From Cellulomonas sp. JZ18 (GTDB lineage: Bacteria; Actinomycetota; Actinomycetes; Actinomycetales; Cellulomonadaceae): a DNA stretch of 64,000 nucleotides. Positions 1 to 8,742 of the stretch are shown piece by piece; the stretch's first letter is position 1, and each line of letters opens with the position of its first letter. A program made the translations under genes and the position numbers. The notes below the pieces were generated by a model that worked only from the letters and a program-made list of their open reading frames with translations, did no database searches and was not told where the DNA came from. The stretch lies in NCBI RefSeq assembly GCF_009720485.1, contig NZ_CP045245.1:2976001-3040000 (forward strand), given 5' to 3'.

Positions 1-177
1 CGCGACCTGTGGTCGGCCTGGCTGGACCCGGCCGTCGGCGCGGACGACGCGCGGGACCTGCTCGCGACCACGCCGCCCGACCTCGTCGCGACCCCGGTCT
101 CCACGCGGGTCAACGCGGTCGCGAACAACGGCCCGGACCTGGTCGAGCCGGTCGGCGAGGACGTGCACCCGCGCTGA
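1..177 (+). CDS. SOS response-associated peptidase (SRAP/YedK family), C-terminal end only
   Basis: The window opens inside this gene; only the last 58 residues are visible, in frame 1, ending at a TGA at 175-177. The segment carries the typical SRAP tail: a run ending with VSTRVNAVANNGPDLVEPV, which matches the conserved V(S/N)..VN....(N)GP.L(I/V).P block that closes the family. SRAP proteins (YedK, human HMCES) form a DNA-protein crosslink with abasic sites in single-stranded DNA through an N-terminal Cys2, which lies outside the window. The gene is convergent with the secreted hydrolase on the minus strand, with a small hairpin between them. The family call rests on one short conserved block, so it is good but not certain. 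Confidence 0.75.
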   Translation, partial: RDLWSAWLDPAVGADDARDLLATTPPDLVATPVSTRVNAVANNGPDLVEPVGEDVHPR

Positions 178-212
178 CGCCCGCGGCGCCGAGTACAGGC
201 GTGGCGGCCGGG

Positions 213-232
213 CGCCCTGCCGCAGCAGGGCG
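213..232. terminator. Hairpin between convergent genes (SRAP and secreted hydrolase)
   Basis: CGCCCTGC and GCAGGGCG form a perfect 8-bp stem around a 4-nt CGCA loop. There is no T tract, as is usual for high-GC actinobacteria. It could serve both converging genes. Confidence 0.5.
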
Positions 233-259
233 ACCCGACCTCCACGTCCGTGCAGCCGA

Positions 260-1867
260 CTAGAGGTTCGACCAGGTCCCGAACCCGCCGCCCGGAACGG
301 ACTGGCAGGTGCCGGCGATCGCCCCACCGCTGTTCGCGCCGTACACGCAGTTCACGCCACCCGACGTCCGCAGACCGGTCAGCGCGGTGACGATCGAGGC
401 GCCGCTCCCGATCGGGGCCCACACGGAGGGCTCCGGGTGGTTCGGCACCGTCGATCCCCAGACCGTCCCGTCCGCGCCACGCGCGTACACCGAGTAGGCC
501 CCTGGAGACGCGATTACGGTGGGGGTCGCGGTACCGAGCGGTGTCGGCCCCGACCCGAGGTTCAGCCAGGAGTCGAACGCTGCACCTGGTCCGGCCTGCG
601 TGACGCTCGCGACAGTACCGCCCGCGCCGGCGAACACGGTCACCCGGTCGTTCTCCAGGACGGCGACCGGCTCCGTGGTCACGCCGGCGCCGTTCGACCC
701 CAGTCGCGCCCATGCACGGAACGCCGAGCCCGGGGTCGCCTGCTCCGTCCCGTAGACGTACGAGTCGGCGCCCTGGGCGTACAGCCCGATGCGATCGTCG
801 GAGAAGCGCACCAGCGCCGGCCGCCCGACCAGGCTCGTCGCCGCGCTGCCGATCGTGGTCCAGGAGCCGAAGACCCCGCCCGGCACAGACTGCGACACGC
901 CCGCGACAGTCCCGGACTGCGTCGTCGCGTAGACGGCGATCACCCCGGACGAGAGCTGAACCGCGACCGGGTCTCCCGTGACGCCGGCGCCGGAGGTGCC
1001 GATCGCCATCCACGGACCGAAGGTTCCGCCGACGACGCTCTGGTTCGTCCCCAGGACGACTCCGCCCGTGGTGCGCGCGTAAAGGGCGATCCTGCCGTCA
1101 CTGAGCCTCAGGACTGCGGGACGACCCACGAACGAGCCGCCGCCCGACCCGAGCGTCTGCCAGGCCCCCAGAGAACCACCGGCAGCGGCCTGGCTCGCGC
1201 CCCACACGTTGCCGTCCGATCGGATGGCGTACAACGAGATCCGGTCCGCGTCGATGATCGCACTCGGCGCGTCGGCCGCCACGACGGGCGTCACCGGCAC
1301 CGGGGGCGTCGAACCGTCCGGCTCCACGACCTTGTTGTACCGGTACGGCTCGTAGCGGGCCCTAGCGTGGGAGTCGATCGTGCGCGCCGACGTGCTGGAC
1401 GTGGCGTGCTTGACCGGCGTACTGCCGAACGAGTAGTAGGTGAACTGGCCGTTACCGAGCCACTGGTGGAAGAGGATGGTGTGAACGCCCGGAATCGTCA
1501 GGAAGTCGCCCGGCTTAAGGTCCGGCCAGTCGATGGGGTGCGCATAGTTCCGCAACGTGCTGCTGTTCGGGCTATCCTTCAGGTGAAGCGCCATCGCCAC
1601 GTATCCCGAGCAGTCGCGCCGGTAGAGCTCGCCCGCTGGCCCCGGCCCCGGCGAGAACCTGCCCTGGTCGTAAGGGCCGGGCTGGTGGTCGACCCAGTAC
1701 TGCGCCCGGGCGATGATCTCGGCCCGGCTGATCTCGCCGCCGCGCACGGAGACGGCCGTGGCCTGCGTGGACGCTGCGACCAGTCCGATCATCGCCAGCA
1801 GCAGGGCGAGGACGGCTGATGTTCCTGCCCGACCGCTCGAGCGGCTCCTGGAGTTCGTGCGAGCCAT
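260..1867 (-). CDS. Secreted NlpC/P60-like cysteine hydrolase with C-terminal seven-repeat beta-propeller
   Basis: 535 aa. Start ATG at 1865-1867 is chosen because a strong Shine-Dalgarno (GGAGAGGTGGAG) precedes it; the longer reading frame beginning at 1921 has none. Residues 1-37 form a signal peptide (Arg-rich n-region, hydrophobic core, ATA end). Residues 45-190 are an NlpC/P60-type fold with the nucleophile in RRDCSGYV (Cys86) and a likely catalytic His in GVHTILFH (His129 or His134). Residues 215-535 hold seven repeats of about 48 residues, each with a (I/V).(V/L)YA..G.V.G..Q pattern followed by F..W..(I/L)G, as in PLL-type lectin propellers. Inferred role: cell-wall or glycan hydrolysis with a carbohydrate-binding propeller. 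The substrate cannot be read from the sequence. Confidence 0.75.
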   Translation of the reverse strand: MARTNSRSRSSGRAGTSAVLALLLAMIGLVAASTQATAVSVRGGEISRAEIIARAQYWVDHQPGPYDQGRFSPGPGPAGELYRRDCSGYVAMALHLKDSPNSSTLRNYAHPIDWPDLKPGDFLTIPGVHTILFHQWLGNGQFTYYSFGSTPVKHATSSTSARTIDSHARARYEPYRYNKVVEPDGSTPPVPVTPVVAADAPSAIIDADRISLYAIRSDGNVWGASQAAAGGSLGAWQTLGSGGGSFVGRPAVLRLSDGRIALYARTTGGVVLGTNQSVVGGTFGPWMAIGTSGAGVTGDPVAVQLSSGVIAVYATTQSGTVAGVSQSVPGGVFGSWTTIGSAATSLVGRPALVRFSDDRIGLYAQGADSYVYGTEQATPGSAFRAWARLGSNGAGVTTEPVAVLENDRVTVFAGAGGTVASVTQAGPGAAFDSWLNLGSGPTPLGTATPTVIASPGAYSVYARGADGTVWGSTVPNHPEPSVWAPIGSGASIVTALTGLRTSGGVNCVYGANSGGAIAGTCQSVPGGGFGTWSNL

Positions 1868-2202
1868 CGGCACTCCACCTCTCCGCGCGCACCGCCATGG
1901 CGCCGCGTGTCGATTCGTCACCGGCGTCGCCAGGTGTCGCCGACAAAGGCCCGCGCGTCAGAACAGCAACAGGCACAAGACATCGACGACCGCAGGTGCC
2001 GGCCGTGGTTTTCCGATGCTATCCGCCACCACCGGTTCATGTGGCCGATTCGGCGGGGAAATACCAGTATTGACATGCACCGCGGGGCATTTCGTCCGGT
2101 TCGATCGTGCGGCAGTGCGCGCCGCTGCCTGCCCGCGGTGCCGGGGACGCGCTCGTGGTTCCTGCCGGGAAGCCACCGCGACCTCCTGGCGGACGTGTCC
2201 GA
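1868..2202. other. Intergenic region upstream of the secreted hydrolase
   Basis: 335 bp between the cyclase stop and the hydrolase start, both on the minus strand. It is the most AT-rich stretch nearby (about 1970-2080) and holds the 12-bp inverted repeat described separately. I see no small gene and no match to the c-di-AMP riboswitch consensus that precedes some wall hydrolases. Confidence 0.5.
2060..2071. promoter_or_regulatory. AT-rich inverted repeat, candidate operator
   Basis: AATAC-CA-GTATT is a perfect 5+2+5 inverted repeat in an otherwise very GC-rich genome. It lies about 195 bp upstream of the hydrolase start, where a regulator could bind. No known operator consensus was recognised. 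Confidence 0.35.
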
Positions 2203-3390
2203 TCAGCGCGGCGACGACGCCGACGACAGCCGGTACGGCGTGATCTCCCCGACGCCGGCGAGGTCGCGCACGGGCAGCCGCTCGAGCACGAACCGCGGGT
2301 CGCCGCCGAGCACGGCCGCCGTGCTCGCGTCCACCAGGACGCTGCTCGGCTCCGCGACGTCGGTCAGCCGGGCTGCCAGGTTCACCACCGGCCCGAACAC
2401 GTCCCCGAACCGCGACAGCACGCGGCCCCACACCATGCCGACCCGCACGGGCGTCACCCCGCGCGCACCCTCGACGAGCCCGCCGGCACCCCGCTCGGCG
2501 TCGACGTCGAGCGACGCGCCGAACGCGTCGGCCAGCCCGAGCGCGACGCGCGCGCCGACGCCGGGCGTGTCCGCGATGAACAGCACCGCGTCCCCGATCG
2601 TCTTGACGACGCGCCCGCCGGCGCCCACGACGACGTCCCGCGCGGCGGCCTCGAAGCGCTGCACGAACTGCGACAGGTCGGTCGAGCCGAGGCCCGCGGT
2701 CCGGCGCGTGAACGACACCATGTCCGCGAACCCCACGGCCCGGGCCAGCGGCAGCTGACCGGCGTCGCCCACCGAGCCGCGCACCTCGCCGAACTCCGCG
2801 GCGTACCGGTCGGCGACGGCCGCCAGCTGTCGGCGGTACGAGTGCAGCAGCTGCTGCTCGAGCACCGGGGCCAGGTCCTTGAGCCGGTCGAGGACCAGGA
2901 GGCGGGCGCTCGTGTCGTCGAGCCCGTAGCGCGCGGCCATGTCCTCGACGAGGGCCTCGACCTGCCACAGCGCGAGCCGGTCGGACGTGTGGCCCAGGGC
3001 ACGCACGACCGTCGTCACCGTCGGCAGCGCCAGTCCGTGCCGGCGCAGCAGGGTGCCGGCCAGGCGCACCGCCTCCGCGTCGCGCTCGGTGTACCGGGGC
3101 TCGTCGTCGTCGGCCGCGGGCAGGCCGAGCGTGCGCCAGAACATCCGCACGAGCTCGAGGTCGATGTCGTAGCGGGTCGCCAGGTCGCGCGCCGTCAGGG
3201 TGCGCGGCCCACCGAGCAGCACGTCGTCGAGCTCGCCGGTCGTCCCGGTGCGGCGGGGCTCGGAGGTGGGAGCGGGGGCGGGAGCCGGGGCCGGAGCGGC
3301 GGCCGGGGGACGCGCGGGGTCGCCGGGGTCCTGGGCCCGCTGGGGCTCCACCGCCCGGGCTCCGGGCGCACCGCCGACGCCGTCGTGCAC
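2203..3390 (-). CDS. Class III adenylate/guanylate cyclase with Rv1264-type regulatory domain
   Basis: 395 aa. Residues 1-50 are a Pro/Ala-rich linker. Residues 58-185 resemble the adenylate cyclase regulatory domain (Ad_Cy_reg) that in mycobacterial Rv1264 is autoinhibitory and pH-responsive. Residues 213-390 are the class III catalytic domain: the two metal-binding aspartates are visible in FADMVSF (Asp223) and KTIGDAVLF (Asp267), and VNLAARL supplies the transition-state Asn and Arg. It makes cAMP from ATP; the enzyme is soluble, with no membrane segment. The start GTG at 3388-3390 sits 6 nt after a TAGGCT -10 box, so the mRNA is probably leaderless. cAMP made here could feed the CRP/GlxR-type sites seen at sdhC and gltA. 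Adenylate rather than guanylate specificity is inferred. Confidence 0.88.
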   Translation of the reverse strand: MHDGVGGAPGARAVEPQRAQDPGDPARPPAAAPAPAPAPAPTSEPRRTGTTGELDDVLLGGPRTLTARDLATRYDIDLELVRMFWRTLGLPAADDDEPRYTERDAEAVRLAGTLLRRHGLALPTVTTVVRALGHTSDRLALWQVEALVEDMAARYGLDDTSARLLVLDRLKDLAPVLEQQLLHSYRRQLAAVADRYAAEFGEVRGSVGDAGQLPLARAVGFADMVSFTRRTAGLGSTDLSQFVQRFEAAARDVVVGAGGRVVKTIGDAVLFIADTPGVGARVALGLADAFGASLDVDAERGAGGLVEGARGVTPVRVGMVWGRVLSRFGDVFGPVVNLAARLTDVAEPSSVLVDASTAAVLGGDPRFVLERLPVRDLAGVGEITPYRLSSASSPR

Positions 3391-3396
3391 GTCACG

Positions 3397-3402
3397 AGCC
3401 TA
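3397..3402 (-). promoter_or_regulatory. -10 box of leaderless cyclase transcript
   Basis: TAGGCT (minus strand) ends 6 nt before the GTG start, so transcription should begin at or next to the start codon. No Shine-Dalgarno is present. Confidence 0.6.
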
Positions 3403-3473
3403 GATCACCGGCCGCGGCCGTCACGGTGCGGGCGGCTCGCGACGGGCCGGCGCCGGCGCGGGGCGGCCCGGGG

Positions 3474-4337
3474 TCAGGCCCGGACGTTGCGCACGTCGCC
3501 GGCGTGCACCAGGTGCTCGGCGCCCGCGTCGTCGACGACGACGAGCGCCCCGTCGTCGTCGAGGCGACGGGCGGTGCCGCGCAGCGTGCGACCGTCGGGC
3601 AGCGCGACGGACACGGGAGCACCGAGGGTGCTGCACACGGCGGCGACCTCGTCCGCGAGGCCGGTGCCGAGCGCGTCGCCGCCGCCGTCCGCCCAGCGCG
3701 AGGCGAGACCGTGCAGCGCGTCGACGAGCGCGACGAGGACGGTGGCCCGGTCGGTGTCGCGCGCACCCGCGAGCGCGAGCGAGGTCGCCCACGGCACGGG
3801 CAGCTCGGCGGCGTCCTGGTGCACGTTGACGCCCACCCCCACCGCGACCGCCGGCCCCGGGCCCGCGTCCGGCACGACCTCCGCGAGGATGCCCGCCACC
3901 TTGCGGGCCGTGCCCCAGCCCTCGACCGGCTCGGCGTCCGGGCCGAGCTCGACGAGGACGTCGTTCGGCCACTTGAGGACGGCACGCACGCCGGTCGTGG
4001 CGCGCAGCGCGTGCACCGTGCCGAGGCCGGCCAGCAGCGGCAGCCAGCCGAACGTCTCGGGGCCGGACCGCGGCCGGGCCACGAAGGTGCACGTGAGGGC
4101 GGCGCGGGCGGGCGTCTGCCAGGTGCGGCCCGCGCGACCGCGGCCCTGCGTCTGGTGGTCGGCCACGAGGAGGCTCGCGTGCGGCCACGCCCCGGGCTCG
4201 CGCCGCAGCGCCGCCACGACGTCGGCGTTCGTCGACGCGGTCGCGTCCACGACGTCGAGCCGGGCGAGCGGTCCGGCGGGGGCGAGCAGGAGCGCGCGCA
4301 GCGCGGAGGCCTCGAGCGGCGGGCGGTCGGGCGTCAC
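3474..4337 (-). CDS. birA: Biotin--[acetyl-CoA-carboxylase] ligase
   Basis: 287 aa, group I (no N-terminal helix-turn-helix, so not a repressor). It activates biotin to biotinyl-AMP and attaches it to the lysine of biotin carrier domains. The biotin/ATP loop GRGRAGRTW is at about residue 65, the KWPNDV motif at about residue 122, KVAGIL at about residue 144, and a small C-terminal SH3-like domain covers about 235-287. GTG at 4335-4337 is the start. The gene is divergent from accD; its substrate is the biotinyl domain of the accA product encoded 7 kb away. The same birA-accD pairing is found in mycobacteria (Rv3279c-Rv3280). Confidence 0.93.
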   Translation of the reverse strand: MTPDRPPLEASALRALLLAPAGPLARLDVVDATASTNADVVAALRREPGAWPHASLLVADHQTQGRGRAGRTWQTPARAALTCTFVARPRSGPETFGWLPLLAGLGTVHALRATTGVRAVLKWPNDVLVELGPDAEPVEGWGTARKVAGILAEVVPDAGPGPAVAVGVGVNVHQDAAELPVPWATSLALAGARDTDRATVLVALVDALHGLASRWADGGGDALGTGLADEVAAVCSTLGAPVSVALPDGRTLRGTARRLDDDGALVVVDDAGAEHLVHAGDVRNVRA

Positions 4338-4405
4338 CGGCTCATCATGGCGCAGGGCGGGACGCGCGGCAGGGGCCGGTCACGCCGTGCCCCCCGGTCC
4401 TGGCT

Positions 4406-4420
4406 TGTGGGGACCCCACA
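4406..4420. promoter_or_regulatory. 15-bp palindrome between birA and accD, candidate operator
   Basis: TGTGGGG-A-CCCCACA, perfect 7+1+7 symmetry, lies in the 152-bp divergent space, 57 nt upstream of the accD -10 box. It is not followed by any gene end, so a terminator role is unlikely. A regulator of the carboxylase or biotin genes is the natural guess. Confidence 0.45.
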
Positions 4421-4476
4421 GGCGACCGGGGGCAACACGGTCCCTCGTGTGCAGGCGGGTGGTGGACACCGACAAC

Positions 4477-4482
4477 TAGCCT
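4477..4482 (+). promoter_or_regulatory. -10 box of leaderless accD operon
   Basis: TAGCCT ends 7 nt before the GTG at 4490. There is no recognisable -35 and no Shine-Dalgarno. Confidence 0.65.
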
Positions 4483-4489
4483 TCCTCGG

Positions 4490-6088
4490 GTGACCTCGAC
4501 CGACCCCGACGCACCCGTCCGCACGACGGCGGGTCTGCTCGCCGACCTGGAGGCCCGCCGCGCCGCCGCGGTGGACGCGCCCGAGGAGGCCGCCGCCGCG
4601 AAGCAGCACGCCCGCGGCAAGAAGACGGCCCGCGAGCGCATCGACCAGCTGCTCGACCCCGGCTCGTTCACGGAGATCGACGCGTTCGCGCGGCACCGCT
4701 CGACGAACTTCGGCCTGGACCGCAGGCGGGTGCCGGGCGACGGCGTGGTCGTCGGGCACGGCACGGTCGACGGGCGTCCCGTCGCCGTGTACTCGCAGGA
4801 CTTCACGGTCTTCGGCGGCAGCCTCGGCGAGGTGCACGGGCAGAAGATCGCGAAGGTCATGGACCTCGCGCTGCGCACGGGTGTGCCGCTCGTCGGCATC
4901 AGCGACGGCGGCGGCGCCCGCATCCAGGAGGGCGTCGCGGCGCTGACGCAGTTCGCGGAGATCTTCCGGCGGAATGTCGCGGCGTCGGGCGTGATCCCGC
5001 AGATCAGCCTCATCCTCGGCCCGTCGGCCGGCGGCGCGGTGTACTCGCCCGCCCTCACCGACTTCATCGTCATGGCCGACGGCACGTCGAACATGTTCAT
5101 CACCGGGCCGGACGTCATCCGCGCCGTCACGGGCGAGGACGTGGGCTTCGAGGAGCTGGGCGGCGCGACGACGCACTCGACGCGGTCCGGCGTGGCGCAC
5201 TACATGGCCTCCGACGAGGACGACGCGATCGACTGGGTGCGCTCGCTGCTGTCCTACCTGCCGCAGAACAACCTCTCCGACCCGCCGGTCTACCCGCACG
5301 AGTCGCCCACGGAGGTCACCGAGGACGACCTCGCGCTCGACACCCTCGTGCCGGACTCGGACAACCAGCCGTACGACATGCACACCGTGCTCGAGCACGT
5401 GCTGGACGACGGCGCCCTGCTCGAGGTGCAGGCGCTGTACGCCCAGAACGTCGTCGTCGGGTTCGGGCACGTCGAGGGGCAGCCCGTCGGCGTCGTCGCC
5501 AACCAGCCGCAGCAGATGGCCGGGACGCTGGACATCAACGCCGCGGAGAAGGCCGCGCGGTTCGTGCGCACGTGCGACGCGTTCGGCATCCCGGTGCTGA
5601 CGTTCGTCGACGTCCCCGGCTTCCTGCCGGGCACCGACCAGGAGTGGAACGGCATCATCCGCCGCGGTGCGAAGCTCATCTACGCGTACGCGGAGGCGAC
5701 GGTCCCGCTCGTCACGGTCATCACGCGCAAGGCGTACGGCGGCGCGTACATCGTCATGGGCTCCAAGCAGCTGGGTGCCGACGTGAACCTCGCGTGGCCG
5801 ACCGCGCAGATCGCGGTCATGGGCGCCGGCGGCGCCGTGAACATCCTGCAGCGGGGCGCGCTCAAGGCCGTCGCGGACGCCGGCGGCGACGTCGAGGCCG
5901 AGCGCCGTCGCCTCACGGCCGAGTACGAGGACGCGATCGTGCACCCGTGGGAGGCGGCGGACCGCGGCTACGTGGACGCGGTGATCGCGCCCTCGCAGAC
6001 GCGCAGCGAGATCGTCAAGGCCCTGCGGCTGCTGCGCACGAAGCGCGCGAGCCTGCCGCCCAAGAAGCACGGGAACATCCCGCTGTGA
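4490..6088 (+). CDS. accD: Acyl-CoA (propionyl-CoA) carboxylase beta subunit, carboxyltransferase
   Basis: 532 aa, the usual length. It transfers the carboxyl group from biotin to propionyl- or acetyl-CoA, giving methylmalonyl- or malonyl-CoA. The N-terminal carboxyltransferase half has [19 protein letters not shown] (about residues 105-124) and the [11 protein letters not shown]oA-binding loop (about 141-150) followed by GPSAGGAVY. The C-terminal half has [22 protein letters not shown] and [10 protein letters not shown]. The sequence is closest in style to actinobacterial AccD5/PccB. The GTG start follows a leaderless promoter. The stop overlaps the next start by 4 nt (GTGA). It works with the accA product (biotin carboxylase plus carrier) and the accE epsilon subunit. 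Confidence 0.93.
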   Translation: MTSTDPDAPVRTTAGLLADLEARRAAAVDAPEEAAAAKQHARGKKTARERIDQLLDPGSFTEIDAFARHRSTNFGLDRRRVPGDGVVVGHGTVDGRPVAVYSQDFTVFGGSLGEVHGQKIAKVMDLALRTGVPLVGISDGGGARIQEGVAALTQFAEIFRRNVAASGVIPQISLILGPSAGGAVYSPALTDFIVMADGTSNMFITGPDVIRAVTGEDVGFEELGGATTHSTRSGVAHYMASDEDDAIDWVRSLLSYLPQNNLSDPPVYPHESPTEVTEDDLALDTLVPDSDNQPYDMHTVLEHVLDDGALLEVQALYAQNVVVGFGHVEGQPVGVVANQPQQMAGTLDINAAEKAARFVRTCDAFGIPVLTFVDVPGFLPGTDQEWNGIIRRGAKLIYAYAEATVPLVTVITRKAYGGAYIVMGSKQLGADVNLAWPTAQIAVMGAGGAVNILQRGALKAVADAGGDVEAERRRLTAEYEDAIVHPWEAADRGYVDAVIAPSQTRSEIVKALRLLRTKRASLPPKKHGNIPL

Positions 6089-6627
6089 GCACGGAGCCGG
6101 GCCCCGTGGGCGACCCCGACGAGCACGACCCCGCCTCGCACGGCCGCGAGCCGCTCGAGGGCGTCGACGCGACCGACCTGCACGGGGCGGTCGACGCGCT
6201 CGCGGAGGCCCTGCACGCCTACGTCGAGACGGCGGTCGGCGTGCGGGCCGAGTTCGGGGCGCGCGAGGCGGACGAGGACCCCCGCGTCCTCGCGCTCGAG
6301 GCGCGCGTCGGCGGGCTCAACGCCGGGCTGTACGACCTGCTGCACAGCCGGCTCGGCCTGCACGCGGACCTCACGGGCATGACCTGGGACGACCGCAGCG
6401 ACGACGACGCCGGCCCGGGCGAGCGCGACACGTTCCACCTCGGGTTCGTCGTCGAGCTGCCGGGCGGGGTCACCGACCTGACCCTCGAGGCGGTGCTCGA
6501 CGTGGTCGACGACGGCGGTGCGCACATCGCCCAGACCCTCCTCGACCGGGGGTACGTCGTGGGTGAGTGGGGCGCGGGTCGGGGCGCGCCGGTGCTGCTC
6601 GACGAGGACGACGAGGACGACGAGTGA
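6085..6627 (+). CDS. Conserved-looking unknown protein inside the carboxylase operon
   Basis: 180 aa, starting with GTG in a GTGA overlap with the accD stop and ending in a GTGA overlap with accE, so it is translationally coupled on both sides. I do not recognise a family. Visible features: an acidic N-terminus of about 40 residues, an alpha-helical stretch (about 30-100, ending in [15 protein letters not shown]), a beta-rich stretch with [12 protein letters not shown], and a very acidic DEDDEDDE tail. No membrane segment or signal peptide. Its place between the beta and epsilon subunits suggests a link with carboxylase assembly or control, which is inference from context only. Confidence 0.8.
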   Translation: MSTEPGPVGDPDEHDPASHGREPLEGVDATDLHGAVDALAEALHAYVETAVGVRAEFGAREADEDPRVLALEARVGGLNAGLYDLLHSRLGLHADLTGMTWDDRSDDDAGPGERDTFHLGFVVELPGGVTDLTLEAVLDVVDDGGAHIAQTLLDRGYVVGEWGAGRGAPVLLDEDDEDDE

Positions 6628-6890
6628 GCCAGCCCGGGACCGAGCCGCTGCCGGTGGACCCGCACGTGCAGGTGGTGCGGGGCGCGCCGGACGACGTCGA
6701 GCTCGCCGCGCTCGTCGCCGGGCTGGTCGCGGCCGCCTCGGGGCAGGACGACCACGGCGACGCGCACACCGCCGGGCGCGAGGACGCGCAGCGTGCCGCC
6801 CGCGCACGCTGGACCGCCCCCGGACGCCTGCGCGGCGCGGTGCGCCCGCAGCCCGGACCCGACGCGTGGCGCTGGAGCCTGCACCCCTGA
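6624..6890 (+). CDS. accE: Acyl-CoA carboxylase epsilon subunit
   Basis: 88 aa. The GTG start overlaps the preceding stop (GTGA). The N-terminal half fits the short actinobacterial epsilon family: a VVRGAPDDVELAALVAGLVA stretch, then a variable linker and a final W/R-rich tail (RARWTAP, WRWSL). In Streptomyces and Mycobacterium this small subunit stimulates the alpha-beta acyl-CoA carboxylase complex. The family is defined by that short N-terminal motif and by position next to accD, both present here. Confidence 0.85.
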   Translation: MSQPGTEPLPVDPHVQVVRGAPDDVELAALVAGLVAAASGQDDHGDAHTAGREDAQRAARARWTAPGRLRGAVRPQPGPDAWRWSLHP

Positions 6891-6931
6891 CCGCCGCGTG
6901 ACCGCCTCGTGGTGCGGTGCGTACCGGCCAG

Positions 6932-6937
6932 TAGGGT
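6932..6937 (+). promoter_or_regulatory. -10 box of leaderless DUF885 gene
   Basis: TAGGGT ends 7 nt before the GTG at 6945. Confidence 0.6.
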
Positions 6938-6944
6938 TCCCCCG

Positions 6945-8653
6945 GTGAGCACGCTGCCCCCGTCCGTCCCCACCCGCACCCCCACGCCCGTCGACGCCGT
7001 CGCCGACGCGCACGTCGCCGCCGTGGCGCGCCTCGACCCCCTCGACGCCACGGCGCTCGGCGTGCCCGGGCACGAGCGCGAGATGCCCGACCTCTCCCCC
7101 GACGGGCACGCCGCCCGCGCCGAGGAGCGCCGCTCGACCCTCCTCGCGCTCGAGGCCCTCGCCCCGGCCGACGACGTCGACACCGTGACCCTCGCCGCCA
7201 TGCGGTTCGCGCTGCGCGGCGCCCTGGACCTGCACGAGGCCGGCGAGGACGAGCGCAAGCTCAACAACATCGCGTCCCCGCGCAGCGCGTCGCCGAGGTG
7301 TTCGACCTCATGGCGACCGACAGCGAGCAGGCCTGGGACGACGTCGCCGCGCGGCTGCGCAGCGTCCGCGGCGCGCTCGCCGGGTACACGGCGTCGCTGC
7401 GGCACGCCGCCGAGCGCGGTCACGTCGCGGCGGTCCGGCAGGTCCGCGCCGTCGTCGAGCAGGCGCGTCGCCTCGCCGACGCGGAGGAGTCCGCCCTGGC
7501 ACGGCTCGTGCGCAGCCCCGAGGCCGAGGCCGTGCTCGGCACCGACCACCCGCTGCGCGCCGACCTGGAGCGCGCGTCCGCCGACGCCCGCGCCGCCTAC
7601 GCCGACCTCGCCACGTTCCTCGCCGACGAGCTCGCGCCGCGCGCGCCCGAGGCCGACCCCGTGGGACGCGACCGGTACGCCCTGTGGTCGCGGCACTGGG
7701 TCGGGGCGACGCTCGACCTCGAGGAGACGTACGCGTGGGGGCTCGAGGAGCTCGCGCGCGTCCAGGCGGAGCAGACCGCGCTCGCCGCCGAGATCGCCGG
7801 CCCGGGCGCGAGCGTCGAGGAGGCCGTCGCCGTCCTCGACGCCGATCCGGCCCGCACGCTGACCGACGTCGACGCCCTGCGCACCTGGATGCAGCGCACC
7901 TCCGACGCCGCGATCGAGGCGCTCGACGGCACCCACTTCGACATCCCGGCGCCCGTGCGCGTCCTCGAGTGCCGCATCGCCCCGTCCGCGACCGGCGCGA
8001 TCTACTACACCGGCCCGAGCGACGACTTCAGCCGCCCCGGCCGCATGTGGTGGTCCGTGCCCGCCGGCGAGACGACGTTCCACACCTGGCGCGAGCTGAC
8101 GACCGTCTACCACGAGGGCGTCCCGGGCCACCACCTGCAGATCGCGCAGGCCGTGCACGAGCGGGCGACGCTCAACCAGTGGCGCCGCCTCGCGTCGTGG
8201 ACCTCCGGGCACGGCGAGGGCTGGGCCCTGTACGCCGAGCGGCTCATGGCCGACCTCGGGTTCCTCGACGACCCGGGCGACCGCCTCGGCATGCTCGACG
8301 GGCAGCGCCTGCGGGCCGCGCGCGTCGTGTTCGACATCGGCGTGCACCTCGGCCTGCCGGCGCCGGCCGAGTACGGCGGCGTCTGGACGCCCGAGAGCGC
8401 GTTCCGGTTCCTCGACGCGAACGTCAACATGTCGGACTCGTTCGTCCGGTTCGAGTACACGCGGTACCTGGGGTGGCCCGGGCAGGCGCCGTCGTACAAG
8501 GTCGGCCAGCGGCTGTGGGAGCAGACCCGCGACGCCGCGCGCCGCACCGCCGCCGAGCGCGGGCAGGCGTTCGACCTGCGCGACTTCCACGCGCGCGCCC
8601 TGCGGCTCGGGTCGGTCCCGCTGGAGATCCTGCCGACGTCGCTCGGCGCCTGA
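6945..8653 (+). CDS. DUF885 family protein (putative metallopeptidase-like), interrupted by an apparent -1 frameshift
   Basis: As given, the frame from GTG 6945 runs correctly to about 7279 (…LNNIASP), then the family sequence continues in another frame (QRVAEVFDLMATDSEQAW) to 8653. Adding one C to the C4 run at 7276-7279 restores a 569-aa protein with a smooth junction (ASPAQRVAEVFDLM). DUF885 proteins carry an HExxPGHHxQ zinc-site-like motif, here HEGVPGHHLQ encoded near 8111-8140, followed by GEGWALYAERL. No signal peptide is visible, so it is probably cytoplasmic; peptidase activity is inferred from the motif. The start is leaderless. I treat the break as a sequencing error, not a pseudogene, because the same kind of break recurs across the window. 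Confidence 0.82.
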
Positions 8654-8689
8654 CCCCTCCGCCGACCCGGGCTTCGGCCCGAGCAGCAC

Positions 8690-8721
8690 GGAGCCCGGCG
8701 GCCGCACGGCCGCCGGGCTCC
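8690..8721. terminator. Strong hairpin between convergent genes
   Basis: GGAGCCCGGCGGC / GCCGCCGGGCTCC, a perfect 13-bp stem with a 6-nt loop, 37 nt after the DUF885 stop and 22 nt from the VKOR stop. It can act on both strands. Confidence 0.75.
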
Positions 8722-8742
8722 GGTGCGCGGTCCCCTCGGGGC

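Noticed and set aside
437..1819. Long plus-strand reading frame opposite the secreted hydrolase
   Set aside because: Arg-rich composition with no domain, no start signal; shadow of the minus-strand gene caused by high GC.
2069..2074. TTGACA hexamer on the plus strand
   Set aside because: No -10 at the right distance and no plus-strand gene downstream.
1868..2202. Possible c-di-AMP riboswitch upstream of the NlpC/P60-like gene
   Set aside because: The expected conserved blocks of that riboswitch are absent.
2107..4479. 790-codon plus-strand frame across the cyclase and birA
   Set aside because: Spans two real minus-strand genes and an intergenic region; no family features.
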